Part shown: positions 28,713-37,214 of the stretch, piece after piece
Layout of the letters: every line of letters starts with the position of its first letter
Position numbering within the stretch: the first letter of the stretch is position 1
From: Halostagnicola sp. A56
GTDB taxonomy: Archaea; Halobacteriota; Halobacteria; Halobacteriales; Natrialbaceae
NCBI RefSeq assembly: GCF_000691505.1
Contig: NZ_JMIP02000017.1
Coordinates: forward strand, 124,001-188,000
Length of the DNA: 64,000 nt
Direction of reading: 5' to 3'
Notes under the pieces: model-generated
What the model was told of the DNA's origin: nothing
The model's database searches: none
Seen by the model: the letters and a program-made list of their open reading frames with translations, nothing else
Translations under genes and position numbers: made by a program

Positions 28713-29183
28713 CTAGGTTTCGTTTTGGCTGTCGACGTGCTCGCGCTTTCTCGAGAGAACGGTTCGATCGAACGAACAGACCAGCTCGTCGTGCTGGTTG
28801 AAGACCTCGACACACATTGTGACGACGCCGCGCTCGCCGTCTGACGTTTCTCGCTTCTCGGTCACGGTCGACTGTGCGCGAATCGTATCGCCGTGAAAGA
28901 CCGGCGCGGGATGCTCGACGTCGTCGTAGGAGAGGTTCGCGACGATCGTCCCGTCGGTCGTTTCGGGGATCGAGATCCCGACCGCAAGCGACATCGTGTA
29001 GAGGCCGTTGACGATCCGTTCGCCGAACCGGGTCTCCGCGGCGAACTCGGAATCGAGGTGCAAGGGCTGCTGGTTCATCGTCAGATCGCAAAAGCGCTGA
29101 TTGTCGCTCTCGGATATCGTCCGACGGCGCTCGTGCTCGATGATCTCGCCGACCTCGAGGTCCTCGTAGTACAGCCCGGTCAT
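28713..29183 (-). CDS. MaoC-like hotdog dehydratase
   Basis: A 156-residue MaoC-family (R)-hydratase-like protein. It carries the opening YYEDLEVGEIIEHERRRTISESD, the catalytic-type CDLTMNQQPLHLDSEFA (Asp/Asn...His) and NGLYTMSLAVGI. Members hydrate enoyl-CoA or mesaconyl-CoA esters. The CoA-ester lyase gene 1.6 kb away and a same-strand aldehyde dehydrogenase fit a CoA-ester pathway such as the haloarchaeal methylaspartate cycle, but the substrate is inferred from context only. Confidence 0.88.
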   Translation of the reverse strand: MTGLYYEDLEVGEIIEHERRRTISESDNQRFCDLTMNQQPLHLDSEFAAETRFGERIVNGLYTMSLAVGISIPETTDGTIVANLSYDDVEHPAPVFHGDTIRAQSTVTEKRETSDGERGVVTMCVEVFNQHDELVCSFDRTVLSRKREHVDSQNET

Positions 29184-29259
29184 ACCACAGCAGTCGCGGG
29201 TCGGATTGAAAAGTATCGGTGGTCGTTCGAGTTCGGACCGCGGCGTGGAACGGTTTCTG

Positions 29260-30660
29260 TCACTCGACCAGTCCGTCGTCCTCGCCGTTCTGGTGTTGCA
29301 CCCAGATCGTCTTCTCGTTGAGGAACTCCCGAATACCCTCTTCGGCGAGTTCGCGGCCGTAGCCGGAGGCCTTGACGCCCCCGAAGGGCAGTCTTGGATC
29401 GGACTTGACGAGTTCGTTCACGAACGCCATTCCCGACTCGAAGCGTCTGGCGACGCGTTCACCTCGAGCATAGTCTTCGGTCCAGACGCTCGCGCCGAGG
29501 CCGAACTGGGTGTCGTTTGCCTTCTCGATGGCCGCCTCCTCGTCGGGCACCCGAAACACCGTTGCGGCGGGCCCGAACAATTCCTCCTGGTCAGCTGGCG
29601 ATCCCGCAGGAATATCGGACAGGACCGTCGGGGGATAGAACGCACCCTCGCGATCCATCGGTTCGCCGCCGATGTGACACTCCGCGCCCTGCTCGACGGT
29701 CTCCTGTACCTGTTCGTCGAGCGTCTCGAGCAGGTCCTCGCGAGCCTGCGGACCGACGTCGGTCTCCTCGTCCGTCGGATCGCCGACGACCTGTTCGTCC
29801 ATGCGTTCGACGAACGCCTCGAGGAACTCGTCGTAGACATCTTCCACGACGATGAATCGTTTCGCGGCGATGCAGGACTGTCCCGAGTTGATGAGTCGGG
29901 CCTGGGTCCCCTTCTCGACTGCGAGTTCGAGGTCCGCGTCGTCAAGGACGACGAACGGGTCGCTTCCGCCGAGTTCGAGGACGGTCTTTTTCAGCTCGCT
30001 GCCGGCCGTTTCGGCGACCGAACGACCCGCGCCGCTCGAGCCGGTGAGCGTGACGGCCTTTATTCGGTCGTCGGCGATGACCTCGTCGATTTCGTCGGAG
30101 CCGATCAGCAGGGACGTGAACGCGCCCTCGGGACAGCCGGCCTCTCGGAAGACCTCCTCGATGGCTCGAGCGCAGCCGGGAACGTTCGAGGCGTGTTTCA
30201 GAATCCCGACGTTACCCGCGGCGAGGTTCGGCACGGCGAAGCGAAACGCCTGCCAGAACGGGAAGTTCCAGGGCATGATCGCAATCACCGTCCCGATGGG
30301 CTCGTAGCTGACGAGCGTTCGGGCGTCCGCCTCAGTCGCGATTCGCTCGTCCTGGAGGTGTTCGGCGGCGTGTTCTGCGTAGTAGTCACAGAGCCAGGCG
30401 CACTTTTCGACCTCGGCACGGCTCTGTGCGATGGGTTTGCCCATCTCCGCGGTCATCAGTTCCGCGTACGTCGATTCGTTCTCTCGCAGTCGTTCGCCCG
30501 CCCGCGTTAGCATCGCCTGCCGATCCTCGATCGGAACCTGGCGCCACTCGTCGAACACCGCTTCGGCCTGCTCGAGCGCTTCGTCTCGGTCCGCACTCGA
30601 GTCCTCCTCGTACGTCTCGACGGTCTCGCCGGTCGCTGGGTTCGTGCTCTCGATCGACAT
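29260..30660 (-). CDS. NAD(P)-dependent aldehyde dehydrogenase (succinate-semialdehyde dehydrogenase-like)
   Basis: A 466-residue aldehyde dehydrogenase. It has the cofactor segment GTVIAIMPWNFPFWQAFRFA, VTLTGSSGAGRSVAE, the general base in LELGGSDPFVV and the catalytic Cys263 in GQSCIAAKRFI; the C-terminal PFGGVKASGYGREL is also present. The short form (about 455-470 residues) with this spacing resembles Sad/YneI succinate-semialdehyde dehydrogenases. The start is the ATG at 30660 (MSIESTNPATGE); the frame is open upstream through antisense of the lyase gene, which is not coding. Confidence 0.92.
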   Translation of the reverse strand: MSIESTNPATGETVETYEEDSSADRDEALEQAEAVFDEWRQVPIEDRQAMLTRAGERLRENESTYAELMTAEMGKPIAQSRAEVEKCAWLCDYYAEHAAEHLQDERIATEADARTLVSYEPIGTVIAIMPWNFPFWQAFRFAVPNLAAGNVGILKHASNVPGCARAIEEVFREAGCPEGAFTSLLIGSDEIDEVIADDRIKAVTLTGSSGAGRSVAETAGSELKKTVLELGGSDPFVVLDDADLELAVEKGTQARLINSGQSCIAAKRFIVVEDVYDEFLEAFVERMDEQVVGDPTDEETDVGPQAREDLLETLDEQVQETVEQGAECHIGGEPMDREGAFYPPTVLSDIPAGSPADQEELFGPAATVFRVPDEEAAIEKANDTQFGLGASVWTEDYARGERVARRFESGMAFVNELVKSDPRLPFGGVKASGYGRELAEEGIREFLNEKTIWVQHQNGEDDGLVE

Positions 30661-30825
30661 GGGTAGCGTGACGACGAGCAGACTCATAGGTTTCAGGGTG
30701 GCGTCGATCGATGGCGGACGGCTGCGTTCTCGAGCGACGAACCGCCTCTCCGCCCGCCGCGGATCGACCCGTCGCTCGTCGAAACTGACCCGTACTTTCA
30801 CTTCGCTCACCCACGCAGACACCGT

Positions 30826-31689
30826 ATGGCTCGTCGAAGCGTTCTGTTCACACCGGGCGATCAGGCCGACCGACTCCGAAAAGCGCCCCGGTTCGGCGCG
30901 GACGTGATCGTCTTCGACCTCGAGGACGCGATCACGCCGTCGAACAAACCGACGGCGCGAGAGACGGTCGCGACCGTCCTCGATGACCCCGACTTCGATC
31001 CCGACTGCGAAGTGTGCGTGCGCGTCAATCCGGGTTCGACCGCTGTCGCGGCCGATCTCGAGGCGATCTTCGGAGCCGATCACGACGATTCGGCCGTCGA
31101 TAGTCTCATGCTTCCGAAGGTGGCCTCGAGCGAAGACGTTCGATCGCTCGTCGATCGCCTCGATGACCGCGGCGCGACGCTGCCGATTTTCGCGCTCGTC
31201 GAGAGCGCGGCGGGCGTCCTCGCCGCGCCCGAAATCGCGTCGGTCTCCGAAACTACCGCGCTCGCGTTCGGCGCGGAAGACCTCGCCGCTGACATCGGCG
31301 CAACGCGGACGACCGAGGGGACAGAAGTGCTCTACGCTCGAGAGCGCGTCGTCCTCGCTGCGGCCGCCGCCGGGGTCGATGCAATCGACACCGTCTTCAC
31401 CGACTTCGAGGACGAGTTCGGACTGCGTGAAGAGGCGACGTTCGCCGCGCAACTAGGCTACGACGGCAAACTCGCGATCCACCCCGCGCAGGTCGATCCG
31501 ATCGCGGCGGCGTTCGCACCCACCGGCGAGGAGGTGGCGTGGGCCCGCGACGTCCTCGCGGCCAAACGCGACGCGGACGACGACGACCGTGGCGTCTTCG
31601 AGGTCGACGGAGAGATGATCGACGCGCCGTTGATCGCACACGCCGAACGAATTCTCGACCGAGCGGACGACGACATCGGGTCGAACTGA
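30826..31689 (+). CDS. HpcH/HpaI-family CoA-ester lyase (CitE/malyl-CoA lyase-like)
   Basis: A 287-residue TIM-barrel lyase. Motifs are RRSVLFTPGDQADRL, VIVFDLEDAITPSNK, LMLPKVAS, FALVESAAGVLAAPEI, LAFGAEDLAADIG and KLAIHPAQVDPI, giving the Mg-binding Glu/Asp and CoA-binding Arg of the family. It cleaves or forms (S)-malyl-, beta-methylmalyl- or citramalyl-CoA type esters; which one cannot be decided here. It is divergent from the aldehyde dehydrogenase with 165 nt between starts. Confidence 0.9.
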   Translation: MARRSVLFTPGDQADRLRKAPRFGADVIVFDLEDAITPSNKPTARETVATVLDDPDFDPDCEVCVRVNPGSTAVAADLEAIFGADHDDSAVDSLMLPKVASSEDVRSLVDRLDDRGATLPIFALVESAAGVLAAPEIASVSETTALAFGAEDLAADIGATRTTEGTEVLYARERVVLAAAAAGVDAIDTVFTDFEDEFGLREEATFAAQLGYDGKLAIHPAQVDPIAAAFAPTGEEVAWARDVLAAKRDADDDDRGVFEVDGEMIDAPLIAHAERILDRADDDIGSN

Positions 31690-31795
31690 ACGGTCTTGCC
31701 ATCCTAAGCCATATTTATATGAATTATATATGTTTTAAAACTGACCGTGACAGACATTCGCTACGCTTATCCCCCGGTCGGAAAAATAGCTGTGT

Positions 31796-31855
31796 ATGTC
31801 GGAGCAAACCAACCCGTTCGAAAGTTTGCAGTCCCAAATCGACGAATATTGGTAA
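31796..31855 (+). pseudogene. 5' stub of a glutamate dehydrogenase gene
   Basis: ATG at 31796 opens a 19-codon frame, MSEQTNPFESLQSQIDEYW, then stop. The first 17 residues match from memory the N-terminus of haloarchaeal Glu dehydrogenases (NPFESLQEQIDD type). Resemblance ends abruptly at codon 17, where the family continues with AAAYL. AT-rich promoter-like sequence precedes it. I read it as a gene start cut off by a deletion or insertion; a genuine short peptide is possible but less likely. Confidence 0.5.
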
Positions 31856-32090
31856 TTTTTATCGGTCAGTGCTTCGTTCTACCCGAAATAGTCTTAAATG
31901 AGAGATGAATCGGAAGACCGGTTCCGATCAGGGACAGAAAATATAATATAACATATGTATTTCGACCTCGGCTCGTCACCCCTCGTCTCCCACGTCAATC
32001 GAACCGTCTAATCAGTGCTATCGGTGACTGGTTAGAGGAGAGGATAGTAATGGTAATTACTATATACAAGGGACTGATACTGCTACCTGT
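31856..32090. other. AT-rich spacer between the gdh stub and the small gene beside CHAT
   Basis: About 235 nt of lower-GC sequence with runs such as AAAATATAATATAACATATG (31938-31957) and no convincing gene. It marks the left side of the CHAT locus and differs from the GC-rich neighbours, as expected for an insertion boundary or a strong promoter zone. Confidence 0.5.
32060..32067 (+). promoter_or_regulatory. TATA element for the 41-aa small gene
   Basis: CTATATAC lies about 27 nt before the ATG at 32091, which fits leaderless transcription. Confidence 0.5.
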
Positions 32091-32216
32091 ATGGGCGTTA
32101 TACATGATCTGCGTCGCATCGATCGTCAGAGAGGAACGCACGTAATCGACGATATCTTTTCGGACACGCTATCGACGCTACAGGCAAAGCGAGTGAGTAC
32201 CTACGGCGGACCGTAA
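32091..32216 (+). CDS. small protein (41 aa) convergent with the CHAT gene
   Basis: Frame MGVIHDLRRIDRQRGTHVID and on to STLQAKRVSTYGGP, 41 residues, charged and helical, with its own TATA box and a stop that directly abuts the CHAT stop at 32217. I know no family for it. The promoter and sensible composition argue for a real gene; it is too short to be sure. It may be the partner or remnant of a partner of the CHAT protein. Confidence 0.4.
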   Translation: MGVIHDLRRIDRQRGTHVIDDIFSDTLSTLQAKRVSTYGGP

Positions 32217-34292
32217 TCACGAACTTTCGAAGTTTTCTGACAATCTTTCGGACCAGTATACGTCGCCGTCGTAGATCACCGACGCGTTCGCTTCCGAGAG
32301 AAAGGCGGGGAGTTCGTCCGCCGAAAGCAAGAGCCTCGACGGGGATCCACAGAGGTAGGCGTTGTCGTTTCCGTCTGCGTGCGGAAAGTAGTACGAGCCG
32401 GTGTCTCCGGTCGAGTAACACTCGATAGAGAGGAGATACTGCTCGTCGTCGACCAGATCCATCGTGATGGTCGTCGGGTACTGCTGTTCTCCCTGCGAGA
32501 GCGAGTGGGTGCCGTCGCCGACGACCGCGTAGTCTTTGCCCATCATAATACGGCGCCGAGCGAGGTCCATGGCGCGTTCGATGCTAAATCCGTGTACGAG
32601 CAACGTCGCGAACATCGAGCCGACTTTGACAGCGTGGTCGTTCAGCACCTTCTGAAGTGTCACCGCGCCGGCGACGCTACCGTTCTCGACGAGCTCGAGT
32701 CCCTCGTAAAACGAGCCACACGCGTTCAGGAAAAACGTCTGCGCGTTACAGGACTCGAGCGTGCTCGTCGAAAACGTGCCGTCCGGACAGCACAGGCCGT
32801 CCGTTTCGCAGTGGCCGATGAAGTGGACGAAGTCGTGTTCGGCCTCGAAGACGCGAGCGAGTTCGTCGGTCGTGAGCGATTCTTCGACGGAGAGTTCGAT
32901 CGGAAGCGCGTCCGCGCGTTCCCGGTAGATCTTCGCCACCGATTCGTGCTCGCCGGCCATCTCGGGGTCGTTCAATACGACGGCGATCGACGAGGCGTCG
33001 CTCCATCGCTCGAGGTACTGAAGGCGGTTCTGGTAGGCCTCGGGCGTCGACTTGAAGACATCGATCGGGACGCCATCGGCGATCCAGCCGTGGACGCATC
33101 CGCTCTGTAGTTCCGGCTTGACGATGTCGATGGATGGAATCTGCCCGCCAGATCGGGTGTCGGCAGTTCCGCTCCGGTAGAAATCGTCGAGCGATCGCTC
33201 GACGAGTTCCTGTTCACACAGTTCGGACCACTTCGGCATCGAGATCAGACTCATTCGATCGAGCAGGAACGGCAGCGTCTCGACGGTGTCCGGACCGGCC
33301 TCGACATATGTCGAGAGGTGCCAGTCGGGGAGCCGGTGTTCGATCGTTTCGTAGGGGATCTCGAGATAGCTCGCGAGCCGTTCTCCAATCGTCCCCGCGT
33401 ACAGCCGGTCGCTGTCGATCTCGAGGGATTCGAGCACGTCCAATTCGGAGAGAGACGTACTGAACGGACCGGCGTTTCGAACCAGACAATCGAGAAAGAA
33501 CACTTTGCGGAGCAACTGCTCGACATCGCCTTCGAGCGCGGGCATCGACGGCAACGGCACTGACACATCGTAGCCCTCGATGGAGAGTCGAGCAGGTTCG
33601 TGCGCACTCGTCTCGACGGACGCCTGGAGGTAGTACGCCAGCGGTGCGACGACGAACAGGTCCTCGTACCGCGGCGGGACGGTGATGGTGATCCCGGATT
33701 CACTCGCTCCGCTCGTGACCGTCGACGGGATCTCGAGCGTCTGGCCCGTCTCGATCCGAGGTGGGTGACCGCGAAGGGAGGGATAGGATCGATCGGGGCT
33801 GGTCGTCTTCTGGGAGACGTGGAGGTGGCTTATCGCACTCGCGAGGCCCCGCGGTGAGTCCGGAACCGTGATCGTGTCGGCCGGGATTTCGTGTCGGCTC
33901 CGAAATCCGAGCACGAGTCTCGATCGCTCCGGGAACGAAACGACGACCGTTTCGATGTCGTCGGTCCGGTCAATCGTGGCCGCCCCCGAGAACCGAAGGT
34001 ACGTCTTGATTCGCGTGTCGATATCGACGATGTATTCGCCCGGGGCGAGCGAGAGCGGTTCGCCGTGCGGATCGAGTTCGTGCTGTGTTCCGGAACCGAG
34101 ATTCGAGGCGTAGACGACGGCGTGTGGTAGTCGGAGCTGTTCGGCCGTGACGACCACCGTTTCGTCGACGGGCCTGTTGATTCCGGGACTCGAGTCCGCG
34201 ACCTCGAGGCCCTCTCCTTCGACGACGATCGTCGCGTTGTCGGCGTCTGTGACTCGAAGCCTATCGTCAACGAAATCCCACCGCAGCATCAA
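32217..34292 (-). CDS. CHAT-domain (caspase-like) protein
   Basis: A 691-residue protein with a C-terminal CHAT cysteine-protease domain: FVHFIGHCETDG with putative catalytic His494, and FFLNACGSFYEGLEL with putative catalytic Cys525, then GAVTLQKVLNDHAVKVG and ARRRIMMG. The N-terminal 400 residues are acidic beta-rich sequence with no TPR repeats or membrane segment that I can see. CHAT proteases act as effectors in several prokaryotic defence and cell-death systems (for example with gasdermins or Craspase); here there is no CRISPR, gasdermin or TPR gene next to it. An alternative start is the ATG at 34289. It sits in an AT-rich pocket between a gdh stub and glyA. Confidence 0.8.
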   Translation of the reverse strand: MMLRWDFVDDRLRVTDADNATIVVEGEGLEVADSSPGINRPVDETVVVTAEQLRLPHAVVYASNLGSGTQHELDPHGEPLSLAPGEYIVDIDTRIKTYLRFSGAATIDRTDDIETVVVSFPERSRLVLGFRSRHEIPADTITVPDSPRGLASAISHLHVSQKTTSPDRSYPSLRGHPPRIETGQTLEIPSTVTSGASESGITITVPPRYEDLFVVAPLAYYLQASVETSAHEPARLSIEGYDVSVPLPSMPALEGDVEQLLRKVFFLDCLVRNAGPFSTSLSELDVLESLEIDSDRLYAGTIGERLASYLEIPYETIEHRLPDWHLSTYVEAGPDTVETLPFLLDRMSLISMPKWSELCEQELVERSLDDFYRSGTADTRSGGQIPSIDIVKPELQSGCVHGWIADGVPIDVFKSTPEAYQNRLQYLERWSDASSIAVVLNDPEMAGEHESVAKIYRERADALPIELSVEESLTTDELARVFEAEHDFVHFIGHCETDGLCCPDGTFSTSTLESCNAQTFFLNACGSFYEGLELVENGSVAGAVTLQKVLNDHAVKVGSMFATLLVHGFSIERAMDLARRRIMMGKDYAVVGDGTHSLSQGEQQYPTTITMDLVDDEQYLLSIECYSTGDTGSYYFPHADGNDNAYLCGSPSRLLLSADELPAFLSEANASVIYDGDVYWSERLSENFESS

Positions 34293-34441
34293 TTCGTTGA
34301 ATAGTAAGCGGTTAATTTAGTTGTATCGAGTTAACAGAATACGTTCATTTGTCAGCGCCTACCGTGGTACCGGGAAGCCGGAAGCGACCTCACTTGCCGA
34401 GGAAAGGTACACTTATGGAGCGCCCAATCACGGAATTTACT

Positions 34442-35695
34442 ATGGAACACGACCACGTCCGGGCAGTCGATCCCGCCGTGGCCGACGCCCTCGAGAACGA
34501 GGTCGATCGGCAGCGGTCGTCGCTTCAAATGATCGCGAGCGAGAACCACGTCAGCAAGGCGGTCCTCGACGCGCAGGGCAGCGCCCTGACGAACAAGTAC
34601 GCCGAGGGGTATCCCGGCTCGCGGTACTACGGCGGCTGCGAGTACGCCGACGAGGTCGAACAGCACGCCATCGACCGCGCCACAGAGCTCTTCGGTGCCG
34701 AACACGTCAACGTCCAGCCCCACTCGGGCACGCAGGCCAACCAGGCCGTCTACTTCGCAATGCTCGAGCCCGGTGACAAGATCCTCTCGCTCGATCTGAC
34801 CCACGGCGGCCACCTCAGTCACGGCCACCCGGCAAACTTTGTGGGTCAGCTCTACGACGTCGAGCAGTACGAGGTCGACCCCGACACCGGCTATCTCGAC
34901 TACGAGGGACTGTCCGAGCAGGCCGAGGAATTCCAGCCCGATATCATCGTCTCGGGATACTCCGCGTACCCCCGCGAGATCGAGTGGGAGCGCATCCAGG
35001 AGGCCGCCGACGCGGTCGACGCCTACCACCTCGCGGACATCGCCCACATCACGGGTCTCGTCGCCGCCGGCGTCCACGACTCGCCGGTCGGCATCGCCGA
35101 CTTCGTCACTGGGTCGACCCACAAGACGATCCGCTCCGGTCGCGGCGGCATCGTCATGACGCGCGAGGAGTACGCGGACGGCATCGACTCGGCGGTGTTC
35201 CCCGGCGGACAGGGCGGCCCCCTCATGCACAACATCGCGGGCAAGGCCGTCGGCTTCAAGGAAGCCCTCGAACCCGAGTTCGAAGAGTACGCCGAGCAGA
35301 CGGTCGCCAACGCGAAGGCGCTGGGCGAGTCCCTCGCCGACAACGGCTTCTCGCTCGTCTCCGGCGGCACCGACAACCACCTCGTGCTCGTCGACCTCCG
35401 GGAGAGCCACCCCGACACCTCCGGAGGCACCGCCGAAGAGGCCCTCGAGGCCGCGGGTATCGTCCTCAACGGGAACACGGTGCCCGGCGAGACGCGCTCG
35501 GCCTTCGACCCCTCGGGCATCCGCGCCGGCACGCCCGCGCTGACCACCCGCGGCTTCGACGAGGACGACTGCCGAACCGTCGGCGATCTAATCGCGCGCG
35601 TCGTCGACAATCCGGACGACCAGAGCGTCCTCGAGGAGGTCCGCGAGGAAGTCGAGACGCTGTGTGCGGAGAACCCGCTGTACGAAGACGAGTAA
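34442..35695 (+). CDS. glyA: serine hydroxymethyltransferase
   Basis: A 417-residue SHMT interconverting serine and glycine while loading a one-carbon unit on a folate-type carrier. Landmarks are LQMIASENHVSKAV, NKYAEGYPGSRYYGGCEYAD, NVQPHSGTQANQAV and the PLP lysine Lys228 in TGSTHKTIRSGRGGIV. The ATG at 34442 (MEHDHVRAVDP) matches family starts; an in-frame ATG at 34415 would add nine residues. The folD remnant downstream belongs to the same one-carbon pathway and is a common neighbour. Confidence 0.96.
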   Translation: MEHDHVRAVDPAVADALENEVDRQRSSLQMIASENHVSKAVLDAQGSALTNKYAEGYPGSRYYGGCEYADEVEQHAIDRATELFGAEHVNVQPHSGTQANQAVYFAMLEPGDKILSLDLTHGGHLSHGHPANFVGQLYDVEQYEVDPDTGYLDYEGLSEQAEEFQPDIIVSGYSAYPREIEWERIQEAADAVDAYHLADIAHITGLVAAGVHDSPVGIADFVTGSTHKTIRSGRGGIVMTREEYADGIDSAVFPGGQGGPLMHNIAGKAVGFKEALEPEFEEYAEQTVANAKALGESLADNGFSLVSGGTDNHLVLVDLRESHPDTSGGTAEEALEAAGIVLNGNTVPGETRSAFDPSGIRAGTPALTTRGFDEDDCRTVGDLIARVVDNPDDQSVLEEVREEVETLCAENPLYEDE

Positions 35696-35738
35696 GAGAT
35701 CCCAGTCTACACCGGCTCGTTCGGTCGCTCGTAGTCGC

Positions 35739-36728
35739 CTACTGTTTCCCGGTTATCGCTTCTAGGGTCGTGAGGATATCGTTACCGTACTCAGCCACTG
35801 CCTCGGCTGAATGCTGGTATCGAACCGATACGACCGTCGACGTTCGATCGACTGTCAGGTCGTTGCGGATCCCCCGCGGAAGAACGGGGTCGATCGCGTC
35901 CGCTGTAGTCTCGAGACCGAGGTCTGTACGTAGGGCATCGGCGAGCGACTCGGCGGCGTCGGTCGAGTCGACCTGATAGGCGATATCGACAGTCGCGTCG
36001 CCATCTCCGCTGGTGATTGAAATCGACGTGTTCGTAACTGGGTCGTACGCCGCCCTCCGCGGTGGTGTTGGGTCATCGTGGAACGCGCGCCCGGTCGTTG
36101 CAAAGCGGACCGGCGACTCTCGATCGGTGCGTTCGAACGGCCCCAAGACGGCGTCCGAAACGGGGTCGCCATCGCCGTGCCAAACGTCGACGACAGAGCG
36201 AACGAGATCATCCGTCCCGATTGCGAAGACGTGCTCGCCGAGGACTACCGCGCTCTGGCCACCGGCCTCGTGAATGGTCCGTCCGTCGGCCGTCTCGGCT
36301 TCGGTCGCGTCTTGGCCGGATTGTTCGAGGAGCGCCACGAGCTCGTCGTCTGACCACTCGGCCCAGACGACGCCAGCGCTCCCGGAACCCGCGTTCGATC
36401 CCAGCACGGCTACTTTTCCGACCGCGGAAGCGGTTTCCGACGACGACCCGGTAACGAGATCGGCGAGCCCGGCGGACAGTTCCGTAAACGGCGATGACTC
36501 GAGGAGTCCCGCAGCGATGGTCGTCGCGGCGGAGTCGGGTTCCAGTTCGTCGGGAAAGACCAACAAGAGCGGGTCGGTTTCAGCGGGGACTGTTCCCGCG
36601 GTGAGCTCGTCAGCGCCGGGTGGAGGGGAGTTTCCGAGAGACGTTGGCAGGGAGTTACAGCCGCCGAGACCGACCAATAAACACCCAGAAACGACTTCTT
36701 CCCGTCGCGTCAATTTGATCCCATCCAT
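35739..36728 (-). CDS. putative lipoprotein of unknown function (329 aa)
   Basis: A 329-residue acidic protein whose N-terminus ends in a lipobox (LVGLGGCN), suggesting a lipid-anchored exported protein; the signal (KLTRREEVVSGCLL) is short and lacks a clear RR-F consensus. The body contains VWAEWSDDELVALLEQSG, GRTIHEAGGQSAVVLGEHVFAIG and alternating strands and helices, with no family I recognise. It lies between glyA and the folD remnant on the opposite strand, so it may be an insertion into a glyA-folD pair. Confidence 0.7.
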   Translation of the reverse strand: MDGIKLTRREEVVSGCLLVGLGGCNSLPTSLGNSPPPGADELTAGTVPAETDPLLLVFPDELEPDSAATTIAAGLLESSPFTELSAGLADLVTGSSSETASAVGKVAVLGSNAGSGSAGVVWAEWSDDELVALLEQSGQDATEAETADGRTIHEAGGQSAVVLGEHVFAIGTDDLVRSVVDVWHGDGDPVSDAVLGPFERTDRESPVRFATTGRAFHDDPTPPRRAAYDPVTNTSISITSGDGDATVDIAYQVDSTDAAESLADALRTDLGLETTADAIDPVLPRGIRNDLTVDRTSTVVSVRYQHSAEAVAEYGNDILTTLEAITGKQ

Positions 36729-36993
36729 TTGTAGAGTATGTTATTAATTTGACTATATTCGTGTTATGGTTTTTGGTGCACTGTATGCCTGTCGCCCGCT
36801 GGCACCGACGTTTCAGCCGACTCACCCTATTTGTTGTTCAGGTCACCAGAGTGGGATTACTGGGGACGGTTCGACCAAGAAGCAGCGCCAGTCCGTCGAT
36901 GATGGCCACGAACGTGCATATACAGACTCACTGGGACGGGAAAATAGGCACAAACCCGAGCGTTGATTACGCTCGCTCACGGCATCTCGAGTG
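36729..36993. other. 265-nt gap upstream of the folD remnant
   Basis: No gene is supported here. It holds the divergent promoters and an inverted repeat CGAGCG TTGATTA CGCTCG (about 36957-36975) shortly before folD. A short open frame (36766-36966) has no recognisable product. Confidence 0.4.
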
Positions 36994-37172
36994 ATGACCG
37001 AGATCATCGATGGAAACGCCGTTGCGAGCGAGATCCGCGATGGACTGACCGACGCGATCGAAACGCTCGCCGACGCCGGGACGCGGCCGGGGCTCGCGAC
37101 CGTCCTGATGGGCGACGATCCTGCGAGTCAGACGTACGTGAACAGCAGGGAATCGACGTCGAACTTCCCTAA
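36994..37172 (+). pseudogene. folD: folD with most of the gene deleted (methylene-tetrahydrofolate dehydrogenase/cyclohydrolase)
   Basis: ATG at 36994 starts MTEIIDGNAVASEIRDGL and runs through RPGLATVLMGDDPASQTYVN, the unmistakable FolD N-terminus up to the catalytic-site Tyr/Lys region, where NMKQRDCEE should follow. Instead the sequence changes at about 37146. In another frame the next codons read QQGIDVELP and stop (37143-37172), which resembles the last residues of haloarchaeal FolD (LQxGVDVxLP, from memory). So the two ends remain and roughly 240 internal codons are missing, out of frame. In the original frame a 153-codon run of non-FolD sequence follows. It is not functional as written. 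Confidence 0.7.
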
Positions 37173-37214
37173 CGTCGCTTTCGCACTGATAGCGCGCAGA
37201 ATTCGACAGTCGTT

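Noticed and set aside
30661-31452. 5' extension of the aldehyde dehydrogenase frame
   Set aside because: It is antisense to the CoA-ester lyase and has no similarity to aldehyde dehydrogenases.
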